A DNA stretch of 59,668 bases from Clostridiales bacterium (GTDB taxonomy: Bacteria; Bacillota; Clostridia; Christensenellales; Borkfalkiaceae), in contig SVHT01000003.1 of assembly GCA_015055615.1 (NCBI GenBank), forward strand, positions 1 through 59,668, in the 5' to 3' direction. Each line of letters starts with the position of its first letter. Position 1 is the stretch's first letter. Below, one piece after another: positions 41,407-49,593 of the stretch. Below the pieces are notes generated by a model. The model saw only the letters and a program-made list of their open reading frames with translations. It had not been told where the DNA came from and did not search any database. A program made the position numbers and the translations under genes.

Positions 41407-42609
41407 ATGGATATTACTTCTTCTCAGGTAGAAAGCATCGTCCGTAAAATTCTCGGTGAAATGGGTTCGGCGGCAAGACCTACTTCCGCAGGCAAAATCC
41501 CCAAAACCGCGAAAGTGGCTATGCTCACCGCGCAGAAAAAGATTGAAGTCAAAGAATATCCCGTACCCGCGCTTGGGGACGACGATATCTTGGTTAAGGT
41601 TGAAGGCTGCGGCGTGTGCGGTACGGACGTTCACGAATGGAAGGCAGACCCGTTTGGTATCATCCCCGTAACCCTCGGACACGAAGGCACGGGCGAAATC
41701 GTATACCTTGGTAAAAATATCAAATGCGATACGTCGGGCAAGCCTATCAAAGTCGGCGACAAGCTCGTTACCAGCGTTATCAGCTGCGGCGAATGCCACG
41801 TCTGCCGTAATCATCCTGCAAACACCAACCTCTGCGACAAGCAAGGCGTGTTCGGGTTGATTCCTCATAGCGACGCAAACCCTTTGACGGGTTGGTTTGC
41901 AGAATATCTTTTGATTCGCGGTAAGGGCTCTACGTATTTCGTAGTAAACGACCTCGATTTGAAAGAAAGAATGATTTTGGAACTTGCTTGCGTATGCGTA
42001 CACGCGTTGAAGAGAGCGCAAACGACGGGTCTTATTAACTTCAACTCGAAAGTGTTGATTCAAGGTCTTGGCCCCGTTGGTTTGGTTATGATTAGCGTAT
42101 TGCGCGCGGCAGGTATCAACCACATCATCGCAATCGACGGTACGCCAATGCGTTTGGAAATGGCGAAAAAGCTCGGCGCGAAGACGGTTATCAACTTCAA
42201 GGAAGTGACGACGCTCGACGCAAGAGTGAAACTCGTTAAGAGCGTGGCAAACGGCGTGGGCGCAGACTTTGCGTTCCAATGCACGGGCGCTCCTGCAGCG
42301 GCAAAGGATATTTTCGAATATATCCGTCGTGGCGGCGGGCTCTGCGAAATGGGTTTCTTCGTAAACAACGGTGAATACAACGTCAACCCTCACTTTGCAA
42401 TGTGCAATAAGGAAATCAACCTCGTTGGTTCTTGGGACTATTCGGCAGACGATTATCCCACGACGATGGCGTTCCTGCGTCAGGCAAGAGAAATGAACAT
42501 TCCCATCAAGGATTTGATCACGCACGAATTCCCGCTCGACCAGCTCAACGAAGCGATGGAAGTCAACGTGGCGCAGAAGGGTATCAAAATTTGCTACGTG
42601 GCAAAGTAA
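41407..42609 (+). CDS. Zinc-dependent medium-chain alcohol dehydrogenase with encapsulation peptide
   Basis: 400 residues. The first ~19 residues, DITSSQVESIVRKILGEMG, form an encapsulation helix, followed by a linker. GCGVCGTDVHEWK and GHEGTGEIVYLG supply catalytic zinc ligands; CGECHVCRNHPANTNLCD the structural zinc site; LIQGLGPVGLVMISV binds NAD. Most propanediol compartments use an iron-type PduQ, so a zinc MDR enzyme is a substitution. It may reduce propionaldehyde to propanol and could also reduce lactaldehyde to propanediol, for which no other enzyme is visible in the operon. Confidence 0.9.
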   Translation: MDITSSQVESIVRKILGEMGSAARPTSAGKIPKTAKVAMLTAQKKIEVKEYPVPALGDDDILVKVEGCGVCGTDVHEWKADPFGIIPVTLGHEGTGEIVYLGKNIKCDTSGKPIKVGDKLVTSVISCGECHVCRNHPANTNLCDKQGVFGLIPHSDANPLTGWFAEYLLIRGKGSTYFVVNDLDLKERMILELACVCVHALKRAQTTGLINFNSKVLIQGLGPVGLVMISVLRAAGINHIIAIDGTPMRLEMAKKLGAKTVINFKEVTTLDARVKLVKSVANGVGADFAFQCTGAPAAAKDIFEYIRRGGGLCEMGFFVNNGEYNVNPHFAMCNKEINLVGSWDYSADDYPTTMAFLRQAREMNIPIKDLITHEFPLDQLNEAMEVNVAQKGIKICYVAK

Positions 42610-42630
42610 AGAAGTTAAGAGGTAACAAGT

Positions 42631-42948
42631 ATGGCGCTTGGCATGATAGAAGTTTTCGGTTTCGCAACGTCGATTGTGGTCGCGGACGCTATGGCGAAAG
42701 CGGCGGACGTACAGGTCGTGGCGATCGATAAAAACAAACCCGCGGCAGGGGACGACGCGCGTGTGCCTTTGGTTATGGCAATCAAAGTCGAAGGTAGCGC
42801 GGCGGCGGTTGAGGCTGCGATTCAAGCGGGCAAAGCCGAAGCCGAAAAACGTGAATTGTATATTACGCACAAAGTAATCGCTCGTCAGAGCGAGGATATC
42901 GAGTGGTTTGCTCGTTTGAGCGCGCTCGGCAAAGACAAATTAAGATAA
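42631..42948 (+). CDS. Microcompartment shell protein, BMC-H (long variant)
   Basis: 105 residues. MALGMIEVFGFATSIVVADA and AADVQVVAIDKNKP are the first half of a BMC domain; VEAAIQAGKAEAEKRELYIT and HKVIARQSEDIEWF the second. It has an insertion in the loop after residue 35 (PAAGDDARVP) and a longer C-terminus (SALGKDKLR) than PduA types, and its pore loop cannot be assigned safely. It forms hexagonal tiles of the shell facets and is the most divergent of the four BMC-H proteins here. Confidence 0.9.
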   Translation: MALGMIEVFGFATSIVVADAMAKAADVQVVAIDKNKPAAGDDARVPLVMAIKVEGSAAAVEAAIQAGKAEAEKRELYITHKVIARQSEDIEWFARLSALGKDKLR

Positions 42949-42984
42949 AAAATAAAAAAATATAAATCAAGGAGATTAACAATT

Positions 42985-43260
42985 ATGATGGAAGCATTGG
43001 GTATGGTAGAAACCAGAGGTCTTGTAGCGGCAATCGAAGCGGCAGATGCAATGGTAAAGGCAGCAAACGTAGTATTGATCGGCAGCGAAAAGATCGGTAG
43101 CGGTTTGGTAAGCGTTATGGTTCGCGGCGACGTTGGCGCAGTAAAAGCTGCGGTAGAAGCAGGTACGGCTGCTGCAACGGCTCTTGGCGAAGTTATCGCT
43201 ACGCACGTAATCCCTCGTCCTCACGCAGACGTTGAGAAACTTCTTCCCTCCATTAAATAA
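42985..43260 (+). CDS. pduA: Microcompartment shell hexamer protein, PduA/PduJ-type (copy 1)
   Basis: 91 residues, typical PduA length. [20 protein letters not shown] is the hallmark start and [20 protein letters not shown] contains the pore loop KIGSG, as in PduA. The end is [14 protein letters not shown]. Hexamers form shell facets with a small pore for propanediol. It differs from copy 2 at 43774 by one residue (Ala for Met before DVEK) apart from the extra Met. Bases 43000-43220 are identical to 43786-44006. It has AAGGAG at 42970. Confidence 0.97.
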   Translation: MMEALGMVETRGLVAAIEAADAMVKAANVVLIGSEKIGSGLVSVMVRGDVGAVKAAVEAGTAAATALGEVIATHVIPRPHADVEKLLPSIK

Positions 43261-43424
43261 AAATGCGCATATGCGTTGCGTTTCAGCGTTGTAGTTGTGC
43301 GCCTCTTAGTCACGTACGTTTTAGTACGCTCTGGGGTGCTCGCTACGCCTTGAACTGCTCGCATTTACACATTTTTGCGTGCCGATAGGCGCGTCAATTA
43401 GGACAAGAAGAAAGGAGAAAATCT
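43261..43424. repeat. Palindrome-ended intergenic element between shell genes
   Basis: 164 bp without coding potential. The segment 43261-43366 begins AAATGCG and ends CGCATTT, inverted to each other. Inside, CGTAC (43313-43317) and GTACG (43324-43328) form a small hairpin within the text AGTCACGTACGTTTTAGTACGCT. The layout resembles dispersed palindromic repeats. It separates the first two BMC-H genes from the third. Confidence 0.5.
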
Positions 43425-43697
43425 ATGAAGGCAATAGCGTTACTCGAAGTACAGGCTATGGTTGCCGCAATCACCGGGCTGGACGCTATGGTAAAAGCAG
43501 CTGACGTAAAGCTGATACACGTAGAAAAGCGGCTCGGCGGCAGACTGGTAACGGTCGTTGTCGAGGGTGAAGTTTCCGCGGTAAAGGCGGCGCTTGAAGC
43601 GGGCGCGGCTGCGGCGGCGGAAGTCGGTAACGTAAAGGTGTGCGAAGTCATCGCGCGCCCCCATCCCGACGTTATGAGATTTTTAACGACGGGCTAA
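43425..43697 (+). CDS. Microcompartment shell hexamer protein, BMC-H (third variant)
   Basis: 90 residues. MKAIALLEVQAMVAAITGLD replaces the ALGMVETRG start, and HVEKRLGGRLVTVVVEGEVS the pore segment, where RLGGR takes the place of KIGSG. Arg in the pore loop should make it more positive than in the PduA-like copies and may change what passes. The C-terminus RPHPDVMRFLTTG is standard. It sits between the two nearly identical PduA copies and is clearly not a recent duplicate. Confidence 0.92.
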   Translation: MKAIALLEVQAMVAAITGLDAMVKAADVKLIHVEKRLGGRLVTVVVEGEVSAVKAALEAGAAAAAEVGNVKVCEVIARPHPDVMRFLTTG

Positions 43698-43773
43698 ACA
43701 AAGGCAGGTTCGGAGCTTATCCGAAAAAATAAACAAAGAAAAAAAACAATAAAAATCTTAGGAGGATTTAACA

Positions 43774-44046
43774 ATGGAAGCATTAGGTATGGTAGAAACC
43801 AGAGGTCTTGTAGCGGCAATCGAAGCGGCAGATGCAATGGTAAAGGCAGCAAACGTAGTATTGATCGGCAGCGAAAAGATCGGTAGCGGTTTGGTAAGCG
43901 TTATGGTTCGCGGCGACGTTGGCGCAGTAAAAGCTGCGGTAGAAGCAGGTACGGCTGCTGCAACGGCTCTTGGCGAAGTTATCGCTACGCACGTAATCCC
44001 TCGTCCCCATATGGACGTTGAAAAACTTCTTCCTTCTATCAAATAA
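43774..44046 (+). CDS. pduJ: Microcompartment shell hexamer protein, PduA/PduJ-type (copy 2)
   Basis: 90 residues, same as the protein at 42985 except MDVEK for ADVEK near the C-terminus. A perfect AGGAGG site lies at 43760-43765, better than that of copy 1, so it may be made in larger amounts. Synonymous changes occur only in the first few and last ~15 codons, which points to recent duplication or gene conversion of the middle. It provides the main facet tile together with copy 1. Confidence 0.97.
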   Translation: MEALGMVETRGLVAAIEAADAMVKAANVVLIGSEKIGSGLVSVMVRGDVGAVKAAVEAGTAAATALGEVIATHVIPRPHMDVEKLLPSIK

Positions 44047-44069
44047 GTTTTAAGGAAATGAGGAAAATC

Positions 44070-44102
44070 GTACCGCCCGTTGAGGCGGGCGGTACGGAAG
44101 TT
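44070..44102 (+). terminator. GC-rich hairpin, possible attenuator
   Basis: CGTACCGCCCG and GGGCGGTACG pair around TTGAGG; a moderate TTTTTC follows at 44101. It lies after the shell-gene block and before pduL, so it may lower transcription of downstream genes or protect the 3' end of the shell mRNA. More hairpins (GTACGCGCGCGTAC near 44127; GCCGT-AATA-ACGGC near 44173) follow. Confidence 0.55.
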
Positions 44103-44215
44103 TTTCAAAAGCAAATTGACCTTGTGTACGCGCGCGTACGCGCCTTTATGCTTGGTTAAAAAACGAAAAAACGCCGTAATAACGGCAAAAAAAGACAGAA
44201 AAGAAAGGTATCACA

Positions 44216-44875
44216 ATGGAAATTACTAGCGCGCAGATTGCGGAATTGGTTAAAAAAGTATTGGCGAATATGGACGGAACGGACGTTTCCGTAAACAGCG
44301 ACGGCGAAGTGCCCGTAGGCGTATCCAATCGTCATATTCATTTGAATAAAGCGGATTTGGAAACGCTCTTTGGTGCGGGTTACGAGCTCACACCCTTAAA
44401 GGATTTGTCTCAGCCGGGGCAGTATGCTTGTAAAGAAACGCTGACCTTGATTGGGCCCGCGATGCGCCCGATTGAAAACGTGCGCGTACTTGGTCCGCTC
44501 CGCAGTAAATCGCAGGTGGAAATTTCCGCGACCGATTCGTACGTGTTAAAGGTAAAACCGCCCGTACGCGAATCGGGTAAAACGGAAGGCTCTGCGCCCG
44601 TAACCATTATCGGTCCGAAAGGGGTGGTGCAATTAAAAGAAGGTTGCATTATCGCAAACAGACATATCCATATGTCCCCTGCGGACGGCGCGAAATTCGG
44701 TGTGCAGGACAACGACACGGTAACGGTGGACGTCATTGGCAAACGCCGTACCCGTTGGTACGACGTGCAAGTGCGCGTGCACAAAGATTTCCGTTTGGAA
44801 ATGCACGTGGATACGGACGATGCGAACGCAGTCGGTATCGGCAACGGCGCAAAAGTAAAAATTGTGAAGGAGTAA
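44216..44875 (+). CDS. pduL: Phosphate propanoyltransferase with encapsulation peptide
   Basis: 219 residues. Residues 1-21, MEITSAQIAELVKKVLANMD, form an encapsulation helix similar to that of the alcohol dehydrogenase. The catalytic part has two half-barrels, each with a zinc-binding motif: VGVSNRHIHLNKADLETLFG and ANRHIHMSPADGAKFGV. It converts propionyl-CoA and phosphate to propionyl phosphate and CoA inside the shell, keeping a private CoA pool. It is of normal length and complete. Confidence 0.96.
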   Translation: MEITSAQIAELVKKVLANMDGTDVSVNSDGEVPVGVSNRHIHLNKADLETLFGAGYELTPLKDLSQPGQYACKETLTLIGPAMRPIENVRVLGPLRSKSQVEISATDSYVLKVKPPVRESGKTEGSAPVTIIGPKGVVQLKEGCIIANRHIHMSPADGAKFGVQDNDTVTVDVIGKRRTRWYDVQVRVHKDFRLEMHVDTDDANAVGIGNGAKVKIVKE

Positions 44876-44882
44876 CAAACGC

Positions 44883-45131
44883 ATGTTAAGAGGAATTATC
44901 AGAGGACATATCGTATCCACGAAAAAGCAAGAATCGCTCGTAGGTTCAAAATTTATGGAAGTAGAGCTTATGAAAAACGGTCAGTTGACGGGTGATTTTA
45001 TCATCGCGGTGGACAGCGTTGGGGCTGGTATCAACGAAGAAGTATTGATTACGACGGGTAGCTCCGCTCGTTTGGCGCTCAATAACACGAACGCGCCTTG
45101 CGACGCAGTTATCGTAGGTATCGTGGACTAA
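44883..45131 (+). CDS. pduN: Microcompartment vertex protein, PduN/EutN-type pentamer
   Basis: 82 residues. MLRGIIRGHIVSTKKQESLV is the typical start (G-x-V/I-x-S-T-x-K), VDSVGAGINEEVLITTGSSA the central strand pair with the conserved G-S-S-A, and DAVIVGIVD the C-terminus. Pentamers cap the corners of the shell. It begins 7 bp after pduL, so both are probably translated from the same mRNA segment. Confidence 0.95.
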   Translation: MLRGIIRGHIVSTKKQESLVGSKFMEVELMKNGQLTGDFIIAVDSVGAGINEEVLITTGSSARLALNNTNAPCDAVIVGIVD

Positions 45132-45184
45132 GTTTAGCGCATTGGCGCATAGAGAGAACGAAAAAAACGGCATAGGCATTTTAT

Positions 45185-46504
45185 ATGGATTTGAAAGAGA
45201 TAATGAAAAACGCAGGCATTGTCGGCGCGGGCGGCGCGGGCTTTCCTTCGTACGCAAAATTGGCGGACGGAGCGGATACCCTTGTCGTAAACGGCGCGGA
45301 ATGCGAACCTCTGCTGTATACCGACTATATCCTTTTAAAAAGGGAGATGCCGATGGTGCTTTCGGGAATTAAGGCGGTGATGGATTACGCCAAAATTCCT
45401 TGCGCTTTGCTCTGCGTAAAAGAGCATACCGCCGTCCGTTTAAAATGGAAAGACGGCGCGAAGCTGGCGGATAGAATCATTTTGAAAACGTTGCCCGACG
45501 TATATCCGATGGGCGACGAAATCAGCTTGATTTATCAGGCGACGGGCAGAGTGGTAAAGCCCGGCAATTTGCCCATTACTTCGGGCGTGATTGTACTCAA
45601 CGTGGAAACGCTGTACAACGTCGCGCGCGCGGTAAAGACGGGCGCTCCCGTTACGGAAAAATACGTGACGATTGGCGGGGATATCCCCGAGGCAATCGTG
45701 GTAAAGGTGCCAATCGGTACCCCCGTGGCGGACTTATTTGCAACAAATTCGATAACAATCCCCGAGGGATACACCGTTTTAGACGGCGGACCTTCGATGG
45801 GTAAAGTAATAGACCCCGAAAATGCGGTGATTACCAAAACGACGAAAGGACTGTTGATTTTGCCCGATAATTGCGAGGCGATTTTGTCCAAATATTTGGA
45901 CGGCGATAAATCGATTGCAAGGGCGGAAACGGCGTGCTGTCAATGTACCCGCTGTACGGATATGTGTCCTCGGCATTTGCTCGGCTATCCGTTAGAACCG
46001 CACAAAATGGTGCGTACGGCGAAATCGGCGGTAACGGTGATGCCCGAAATGGTGATTTCCGCTACCCTTTGTTGCGGTTGCGGTATTTGCGAAACTCTCG
46101 CATGCTGTCAAGGCATTTCGCCTAAGGCAGTCATCAACGAATACAAATCCCTGCTTGCGAAAAATAAAATGCGGTACGTGGGAAAAGACGAGGTATACCC
46201 CGCAATCGAGCGTGATTGGCGTATGATCCCTTCCGAGCGTTGGGCAAACGTTTTGGGCGTAGCAAGGTTTGATAAGCTCGCAAAATATATCGGGGAACAG
46301 ACGTATAACAAAGTGGAAATTTTGCTCCGTCAGCACATCGGCGCGCCTAGCGTACCGGGTGTAACGGACGGGGACGTAGTAAATGCGGGCGACAAAATCG
46401 CCGAGGCGGCGGAGGGCTTGTCCCTTCCTCAATATGCGCCGATATCGGGCAGAGTAACGGTATTCGACGGAGAAAAAATCGTGATTGAAAAGGTGAGTGA
46501 ATAA
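45185..46504 (+). CDS. pduS: PduS-like RnfC-type iron-sulfur flavoprotein
   Basis: 439 residues. GIVGAGGAGFPSYAKL is the N-terminal Nqo1/RnfC nucleotide-binding signature, VNGAECEPLLYTDYIL the FMN region. Two 4Fe-4S clusters are encoded by CCQCTRCTDMCPRHLLGYP and LCCGCGICETLACCQ. A C-terminal lipoyl-like hairpin ends with APISGRVTVFDGEKI. In coenzyme-B12 systems PduS reduces cobalamin; here no B12 enzyme is visible, so it more likely moves electrons for NAD recycling or for the radical SAM activase. It overlaps the pduT start. Confidence 0.92.
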   Translation: MDLKEIMKNAGIVGAGGAGFPSYAKLADGADTLVVNGAECEPLLYTDYILLKREMPMVLSGIKAVMDYAKIPCALLCVKEHTAVRLKWKDGAKLADRIILKTLPDVYPMGDEISLIYQATGRVVKPGNLPITSGVIVLNVETLYNVARAVKTGAPVTEKYVTIGGDIPEAIVVKVPIGTPVADLFATNSITIPEGYTVLDGGPSMGKVIDPENAVITKTTKGLLILPDNCEAILSKYLDGDKSIARAETACCQCTRCTDMCPRHLLGYPLEPHKMVRTAKSAVTVMPEMVISATLCCGCGICETLACCQGISPKAVINEYKSLLAKNKMRYVGKDEVYPAIERDWRMIPSERWANVLGVARFDKLAKYIGEQTYNKVEILLRQHIGAPSVPGVTDGDVVNAGDKIAEAAEGLSLPQYAPISGRVTVFDGEKIVIEKVSE

Positions 46505-47049
46505 TGTTTAAAGCAATTGGCGTAATTGAACTGAAAAGTATTCCCAAAGGCGTGGAAGCAACGGACGCGGCGCTCAAAAGCGCGGGCGTGGATATGGTAT
46601 CTGCGCACCCGTCTTGTCCTGGTAAATACGAAATTATTTTGACGGGCTCGATTTCCAACGTCACGGCGTCCGTCGATCACGTACTTTCCAAATTTGAAGG
46701 CTACGTTATCGATAGCTCGATTATGGGGCGTATCGACGAACAGGTTATCAAGGCGCTGTTCGGTACGCAAAAGACGGAAAGAAAGGGCTCGCTCGGGTTG
46801 ATTGAAACTTTCTCGGCGGCGACGACGATAAAGGCGGCGGATATCGCGGTAAAGACGGCGCGCGTAGAAATTTTCGACCTTCGCGTTTCGCGCGGTATGG
46901 GCGGTAAGGGCGTTGTAATGCTCGTTGGCGAGGTCGGAGACGTAACGGCGGCGGTCGAGGCAGGTTCGGCGTATGCAAAACAAAGCGGTCAGCTTTCGTC
47001 CGAATCGATTATCGCAGCTCCCCACGAAGATTTGTGGAATCAACTTTGA
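46504..47049 (+). CDS. pduT: PduT-like trimeric shell protein (tandem BMC) with iron-sulfur site
   Basis: 181 residues made of two BMC domains (about 1-85 and 95-181). Cys38 in HPSCPGKYEI corresponds to the cysteine that in PduT trimers holds one 4Fe-4S cluster in the central pore. The second domain starts with GSLGLIETFSAATTIKAADI. It shares the ATAATG junction with pduS, whose protein is its known electron-transfer partner. Together they could pass electrons across the shell. Confidence 0.94.
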   Translation: MFKAIGVIELKSIPKGVEATDAALKSAGVDMVSAHPSCPGKYEIILTGSISNVTASVDHVLSKFEGYVIDSSIMGRIDEQVIKALFGTQKTERKGSLGLIETFSAATTIKAADIAVKTARVEIFDLRVSRGMGGKGVVMLVGEVGDVTAAVEAGSAYAKQSGQLSSESIIAAPHEDLWNQL

Positions 47050-47061
47050 TAAGGTGTAATT

Positions 47062-49593
47062 ATGGAAAATATCAAATTTGTTATTGAAAAAAGCGCAAGA
47101 ATTGAAAAATTGGTAGACGCTTTGTATCAAAAAATGCCCGAAATCGAATCGGCGCGCGGGTTGCTCGTCACCGAAAGCTATAAGCAGACGGAAGACTTGC
47201 CTATTATTTTGCGCCGTAGCGCGGCGTTCGCGCATATTTTGCGTCATATCCCCATCGTAATCCGTGACAACGAACTCATCGTCGGTAGCGCAACGGTTGC
47301 GCCCCGCGGTTGTCAGGTATTCCCCGAATACTCCTACGAGTGGTTAGAGGCGGAATTCGACACGGTGGCAACGCGCGCGGCAGACCCCTTCTATATCAGC
47401 GAAAAGACGAAGGCAGAGCTCCGCGGCGCATATCCCTATTGGAAAGGCAAGACCAACAGCGACCTTGCCAAAGCGAATATGGCGCCCGAAGCCTACGAAG
47501 CTTTCGTAACCCACGGTATGTTCACGCCCGGCAACTATTTCTATAACGGTATCGGGCACGTTAACGTAAACTACGAAAAGGTGCTCAAAATCGGCTACCG
47601 CGGTATTATGGCGGAGGCGCAAGCGGCTATGGATAAGCTGTGCGTGGCGGACCCCGAATACGTACAAAGACACAATTTCTTGGCGGCGGTTATCGAATCG
47701 TGCGAAGCGGTTATCGAATACGCGCGCAGATACGCAAAGCTCGCCAAAGAGCTTGCGCTCAAAGAAACGAACGCCGAAAGAAAGGCGGAACTTGAAAAAA
47801 TTGCAAAAAATTGCGCGCACGTGCCCGAAGGACCCGCGCGTGACTTCCACGAGGCTTGTCAATCGTTCTGGTTTATTCAGCTTTTGTTGCAGGTGGAATC
47901 GAGCGGGCACTCTATTTCCCCCGGTCGTTTCGACCAATATATGTATCCTTTCTATAAAAAGGATATCGACGCGGGGAAGATTACCATCGAGCAAGCGCAA
48001 GAGCTTATCGACTGTATTTGGGTAAAACTCAACGATATCAACAAGGTACGTGACGCGGGCTCGGCGGACGGTTTCGCGGGTTACGGTATGTTCCAAAACC
48101 TGATTGTAGGCGGTCAAGATATCCACGGTATGGACGCGACGAACGATTTGTCGTATATGTGCTTGGAGGCGGCAATGCACGTGCCTCTGCCTCAGCCGTC
48201 CATTTCCGTTCGCGTATGGAACGGTACGCCCCAATCCTTTATGATTAAAGCGGCGGCGCTCACCCGTTTGGGTACTGGTTTGCCCGCGTATTATAACGAC
48301 GAAGTTATTATTCCGTCCATTATGGCGAGAGGTTTGACGTTGGAAGACGCGCGCGATTATTGTATCATCGGTTGCGTAGAGCCTCAAAAGGGCGCAAAGA
48401 CGGACGGTTGGCACGACGCGGCGTTCTTCAATATGTGTCGTCCTATGGAGCTCGTGTTCTCCAACGGTATGGACAAAGGCAAGCAAATTGGCCCGCAGAC
48501 GGGGGACGTGTCGCAAATGACGACCTTTGAAGAGGTTTTCGAGGCGTATAAAACGCAACAGAGCTACTTTATAAAGCTCCTTGTCAATGCGAACAATGCA
48601 ATCGATATGGCGCACGCTGTACGTTGTCCGTTACCTTTCCAATCTTGTATGGTGGACGATTGTATCGGCAGAGGCAAATCTTTGCAGGAAGGCGGCGCAA
48701 TCTATAACTTTACCGGTCCGCAGGGCTTTGGTATTGCCAACAACACCGACGGCTTGCTTGCAATCAAGAAACTCGTTTTCGAGGACGGCTCGGTAACTTT
48801 GACTGAACTGCGCGATGCGATGAACGCCAACTTTGGTTACGGTTTGAGCGGAAAGGCGGCGGAACGTGTCGTAAACGAAGTGGCATGCTCGCTCGCAAAA
48901 GCGGGGATTGAAGTCAATGAAAACGTTATCAAGACGATTTACGACGAAGTGACGTCGGGCGCAGGTATCGACGCGCAAAAGAAAGCGCGTTATCAAGAAA
49001 TCAAGCGCTTAATCGACGAAACTTGCCCTAAATACGGCAACGATATTTACGAGGCGGATATGTTCGCGCGCGAAGTTGCGAACACGTACACCAAGGAAGT
49101 GGAAAAATACAAGAACCCTCGTGGCGGTATCTTCCAGGCGGGCTTATATCCCGTATCGGCAAACGTGCCTTTGGGTGCGCAGACGGGCGCAACCCCCGAC
49201 GGTAGATTGGCGTTCACGCCGATTGCGGACGGTATCGGTCCCGCGTCGGGCAGAGACGTCAAAGGACCTACGGCGACGGCGAACTCGGTGGCAAAATTGG
49301 AGCAAGGCGTAGCGTCTAACGGTACGTTGCTCAATCAGAAATTCCACCCCTCGGCGCTGGCGGGTATGAGCGGTTTGACCAAATTTGCGGCGCTTATCCG
49401 TTCGTATTTCGACCAAAAGGGTATGCACATGCAGTTCAACGTTGTCACGCGCGAAACGTTGCTTGACGCGCAGAAAAACCCCGAAAAATACAAGACGCTC
49501 GTCGTCCGTGTTGCAGGGTACAGCGCATTGTTCACGACGTTGTCCAGATCGTTGCAGGACGATATTATCAACAGAACGGAACAAGGCTTTTAA
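47062..49593 (+). CDS. Glycyl radical enzyme, B12-independent 1,2-propanediol dehydratase type
   Basis: 843 residues, complete. The active-site loop is YCIIGCVEPQ with Cys438 (thiyl radical) and Glu440 (general base), as in diol dehydratases. The radical loop near the C-terminus is RVAGYSALFTTLS with Gly819. The H/E/D residues around SGHSISPGRFDQYMYPFY belong to the diol-binding pocket. It has no clear extra encapsulation peptide at the N-terminus. In the context of aldolase and PduP the substrate should be 1,2-propanediol, giving propionaldehyde; glycerol is an alternative but has no partner genes here. Confidence 0.94.
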   Translation: MENIKFVIEKSARIEKLVDALYQKMPEIESARGLLVTESYKQTEDLPIILRRSAAFAHILRHIPIVIRDNELIVGSATVAPRGCQVFPEYSYEWLEAEFDTVATRAADPFYISEKTKAELRGAYPYWKGKTNSDLAKANMAPEAYEAFVTHGMFTPGNYFYNGIGHVNVNYEKVLKIGYRGIMAEAQAAMDKLCVADPEYVQRHNFLAAVIESCEAVIEYARRYAKLAKELALKETNAERKAELEKIAKNCAHVPEGPARDFHEACQSFWFIQLLLQVESSGHSISPGRFDQYMYPFYKKDIDAGKITIEQAQELIDCIWVKLNDINKVRDAGSADGFAGYGMFQNLIVGGQDIHGMDATNDLSYMCLEAAMHVPLPQPSISVRVWNGTPQSFMIKAAALTRLGTGLPAYYNDEVIIPSIMARGLTLEDARDYCIIGCVEPQKGAKTDGWHDAAFFNMCRPMELVFSNGMDKGKQIGPQTGDVSQMTTFEEVFEAYKTQQSYFIKLLVNANNAIDMAHAVRCPLPFQSCMVDDCIGRGKSLQEGGAIYNFTGPQGFGIANNTDGLLAIKKLVFEDGSVTLTELRDAMNANFGYGLSGKAAERVVNEVACSLAKAGIEVNENVIKTIYDEVTSGAGIDAQKKARYQEIKRLIDETCPKYGNDIYEADMFAREVANTYTKEVEKYKNPRGGIFQAGLYPVSANVPLGAQTGATPDGRLAFTPIADGIGPASGRDVKGPTATANSVAKLEQGVASNGTLLNQKFHPSALAGMSGLTKFAALIRSYFDQKGMHMQFNVVTRETLLDAQKNPEKYKTLVVRVAGYSALFTTLSRSLQDDIINRTEQGF

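Noticed and set aside
37894-42870. A 1658-codon open frame on the minus strand
   Set aside because: It lies antisense to five clearly real genes (ackA, aldolase, aldehyde and alcohol dehydrogenase, start of a shell gene). The translation is full of Arg, His and Phe with no domain pattern, as expected from the mirror of codon-biased genes.
47062-49593. B12-dependent diol dehydratase or B12 riboswitch
   Set aside because: The dehydratase has the glycyl-radical RVAGYSAL loop and the GCVEPQ thiyl site. No PduCDE, reactivase or adenosyltransferase is present, and the structured elements at 49592 and 50516 do not show the B12-box text.
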